Part shown: positions 4,757 through 6,786 of the stretch, one piece after another
Numbering within the stretch: the first letter of the stretch is position 1
How the letters are laid out: each line of letters opens with the position of its first letter
Origin: CAXRDE01 sp964342365
GTDB lineage: Bacteria; Cyanobacteriota; Sericytochromatia; UBA7694
Assembly: GCA_964342365.1 (NCBI GenBank)
Contig: CAYFGW010000248.1
Coordinates: forward strand, 1-6,786
DNA: 6,786 nucleotides
Direction: 5' to 3'
Program-made: the position numbers and the translations under genes
The notes under the pieces: generated by a model
What the model saw: the letters and a program-made list of their open reading frames with translations, nothing else
Told to the model about the DNA's origin: nothing
The model's database searches: none

Positions 4757-6786
4757 CTAATGGGCCGAGGTAATATCACCCACGACAAAGTCGTAGGGTT
4801 GACCAATCAATTCCACTTGCAGATTGGCCGTACTGCTCAGATTATTGAAGTTTTCTCCGTTGATGACGGTTAAGCGTACCAGTTGGTTTGAAACAGGTCC
4901 TCCGGGAGGATTGTTATTGGAAACCCCCAGGGCCACGGTATCTGATACAAAACCCAGAGCAGAGAAATTGGCGGGAATAAGTCCTGTTAAGTTAAAAGCC
5001 GCATCTTGTTCGGCGGTTATGGCGTTACTGGCATCTGTGCCCGGTCCGAAGCTTATCCGTCTTAAAAATTGTGCCTGAGCTACATACATGGTGCCCGAAG
5101 GGGTAAACGCCAGATCTCCAGAGTTGTTTCCATCTGTTAAGACGGCATTGGCGGGTGAACTTGTGCGTGTGAGGCGGATACGGTCACCGGTGGCAAAATT
5201 CACCCGGTAGATTTCAGTCTGAGCAGATACATAGCCTATGGCGGTATTGCCAACTTTTGTCATGCCGAAGCGAGAATAAGAGCGACTCGTGGTGGTCATA
5301 ACTTCCTGAATAACGCCGGTAGCAGGATTCCAATCTCTGAAGTCGTTGCCCCCGCTGGCTTCTACATAAAAAGCGAAGCCCTCTTTGTTTTCAGCATTCA
5401 CGTTATCGATGTTTTTAGGAAATTTGCCAAGCGCGTTACCGCCACTGATCATCGTGCCCAGGGAGAACAGAACGCCCGTGTCTTTGTTGACCGCATAGAG
5501 CGTACTATTGTTATTGTGAACCGCATAAATCACGTTGGAAAATTCTTCCAATAAAATAGAGCGCGAGGGAGAGTCGCTGACGTCAGAATCTGCTGCACCA
5601 CCGGTATCTACCACGCGAGCCACCACATCGCGCGCGCCAATATTGCGGCTGCTCAGATCAAGGTTTGCTGTGTAAGAACCGTCTGCCTGACGGGTGCCGC
5701 TGCCGAGCACTTCGTCATTGGTTGTATCCACAAAATCCACGCGGGTATTGTCCATTTGCGCGGGGGTCAAGGTGGTACTCGCCCCATCCTGCGGGGTATA
5801 GCTAAAGTTCACGTTTTGTTCGTCTTTGAAGTGAAGGGTTCCGCTGCCCGGATTACTCGCGTTGGCGGGTTGAGCCAGTACGGTGGTGGCGTTGGGGGTA
5901 ATGGTCAAACGATTCGTAGAACTGGAGGCCACCACGATACCGTCGCTGTTGAGCACCTCTGTGGCAGCCGTATAGTTACCCACGCTTAAATTCAGGGTGT
6001 TAAAACTACCCGTGTAGTTATTGCCTCCCGCAGGTGCGCCGGGTGAAGTGCTCACCTCGTTGCCGCCACTGTCTCTCAGCACAAAACGCACGCTACCACC
6101 GGGTGGGATATTGGTTGCGGTACCACTGGTGGCCGTTGTTGCGGTACGAATCACTTGAGACGCATTATTTGCAGGGGTAGCAATCGTTGCTGAGGAATTG
6201 CTAATAATCAGGGTGTTTGGCGTGGCGTCCGTGGCCAGAAGAGCAGAGGTAGCCAAATTTTCCGCCCGCAGTACGGCACGCACTTCATAATTGCCCGCAG
6301 CCAGGGTGCTCAGGTCAGCATCAAAACTCCAGGTGCCGTCTCCAGCGTTTCTGGTGCCCGCAAAGGGTCCAGTCACTGTCGTGGTGTTGTCACTGTTTCT
6401 GACTTCAAAGAAAACCGTGGCTCCGTCTGACAGTTGGTCTGCAGTCAATACGGGTGAGTTAGAGGTCAATGTGACAGAGCCTGCGGCCGCAGCTGACACC
6501 ACCTGATTTTCTGTAGGAGCCGCAGTGTCTACGCTGTTATTAACCACTGCCACGTCGTGGTTATCAATGGCGGAGGCTGTGGTGGAACCCGGAGGGATAA
6601 CTTCCATAACCACATCTACGTCCACGGGGCCCGCAGGGGGTGTCCAGTTACTGGCGCTTGTGTAGTTGTTTCCACCGGTATTGTTAGCCGTAATGGTGTC
6701 CAGAATCTGACCGCCTGTAGCTGTGGCGGGATCCACACCATTTCGGAGCACTCTGAAGCGCACCACAGCGTCGGTGGGTACGTTGG
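4757..6786 (-). CDS. Surface-type protein with Ig-like repeats and a C-terminal propeller-like domain (5'-truncated)
   Basis: The C-terminal 676 or so residues of a larger protein. The frame stays open to the right edge (codons N-V-P-T-D-A precede the GTG at 6766). Those residues also match the NIPPGG that starts another repeat, so that GTG is not the start. Numbering from 6766, residues 1-408 hold about four beta-rich repeats of roughly 80-115 residues: to ~77, 78-190, 191-290 and 291-408. They share a V-x-F-x-V strand, a GxNYT/DGTWSF/DGSYTA turn and a G-N-Y-x-x strand, typical of bacterial Ig-like or adhesin repeats. Residues 409-669 form a different domain with repeated strand pairs (IYAVHNNNSTLYAV, IYRVNFATGDRIRLT, GTMYVAQAQFLRRISF) resembling a beta-propeller. 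There is no cysteine, very little lysine in the repeats, and much Asn/Thr/Ser/Ala, as in exported proteins. It has no LPXTG motif, C-terminal membrane anchor or evident sorting domain. Secretion is inferred, since the N-terminus is missing. Confidence 0.85.
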   Translation of the reverse strand, partial: NVPTDAVVRFRVLRNGVDPATATGGQILDTITANNTGGNNYTSASNWTPPAGPVDVDVVMEVIPPGSTTASAIDNHDVAVVNNSVDTAAPTENQVVSAAAAGSVTLTSNSPVLTADQLSDGATVFFEVRNSDNTTTVTGPFAGTRNAGDGTWSFDADLSTLAAGNYEVRAVLRAENLATSALLATDATPNTLIISNSSATIATPANNASQVIRTATTATSGTATNIPPGGSVRFVLRDSGGNEVSTSPGAPAGGNNYTGSFNTLNLSVGNYTAATEVLNSDGIVVASSSTNRLTITPNATTVLAQPANASNPGSGTLHFKDEQNVNFSYTPQDGASTTLTPAQMDNTRVDFVDTTNDEVLGSGTRQADGSYTANLDLSSRNIGARDVVARVVDTGGAADSDVSDSPSRSILLEEFSNVIYAVHNNNSTLYAVNKDTGVLFSLGTMISGGNALGKFPKNIDNVNAENKEGFAFYVEASGGNDFRDWNPATGVIQEVMTTTSRSYSRFGMTKVGNTAIGYVSAQTEIYRVNFATGDRIRLTRTSSPANAVLTDGNNSGDLAFTPSGTMYVAQAQFLRRISFGPGTDASNAITAEQDAAFNLTGLIPANFSALGFVSDTVALGVSNNNPPGGPVSNQLVRLTVINGENFNNLSSTANLQVELIGQPYDFVVGDITSAH
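5543..6786 (-). repeat. Tandem Ig-like repeat region (protein level)
   Basis: The repeats are approximately 6536-6786 (partial), 6197-6535, 5897-6196 and 5543-5896. The first and third are closest: both have an N-[VI]-P-x-x-x-V-R-F opening and a GGNNYT turn. At DNA level GTGTAGTTATTGCC (6012-6025) and GTGTAGTTGTTTCC (6660-6673), as written on the plus strand, differ at two positions. The other copies are recognisable mainly by strand pattern. Boundaries are approximate. Confidence 0.65.

Noticed and set aside
6764..6766. GTG as the start of the surface-type protein
   Set aside because: It falls inside a repeat: the codons before it encode NVPTDA, matching the NIPPGG before the equivalent VRF in another repeat. 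There is also no signal peptide after it.

Overview
This is a compact stretch of bacterial chromosome with roughly balanced base composition. Almost every base is coding, and genes are separated by 0 to about 60 bp. Starts are preceded by clear AAGGAG/GGAGG-type ribosome binding sites. No RNA gene, insertion sequence, CRISPR array or phage gene is visible. The sequence does not fix the phylum: the only housekeeping gene is a universally distributed uracil phosphoribosyltransferase. A free-living bacterium that exports large repeat-rich surface proteins is the most I would infer.

Layout, left to right. (1) 2-475 (+) is the 3' part of an unrecognised gene that runs in from outside the window. 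Its stop codon overlaps the start of upp (475-1116, +), so the two are translationally coupled. (2) 1125-1883 (-) encodes a 252-residue protein built from two copies of one unrecognised domain of about 110 residues. It lies 19 bp downstream of, and on the same strand as, a 678-residue TPR/SPINDLY-type (GT41, O-GlcNAc-transferase-like) glycosyltransferase (1903-3939, -). These two probably form one transcription unit. (3) A 57-bp divergent intergenic region separates the glycosyltransferase from a 244-residue TPR-like protein (3997-4731, +). (4) 4757-6786 (-) is the 3' part of a large surface-type protein. It has tandem Ig-like/beta-sandwich repeats followed by a C-terminal domain resembling a beta-propeller, and its start lies beyond the right edge.

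How they may work together. Upp salvages uracil to UMP and has no evident link to the rest. The most suggestive neighbourhood is the GT41 glycosyltransferase beside a Ser/Thr/Asn-rich, cysteine-free repeat protein with many N-X-S/T sequons. This resembles known pairings of a cytoplasmic GT41 enzyme with a surface adhesin, but the link here rests on proximity and composition only. I found no clear evidence of a wholly new multi-gene system. The best leads are the duplicated-domain protein, the TPR-like protein and the possible glycosyltransferase/adhesin pair.
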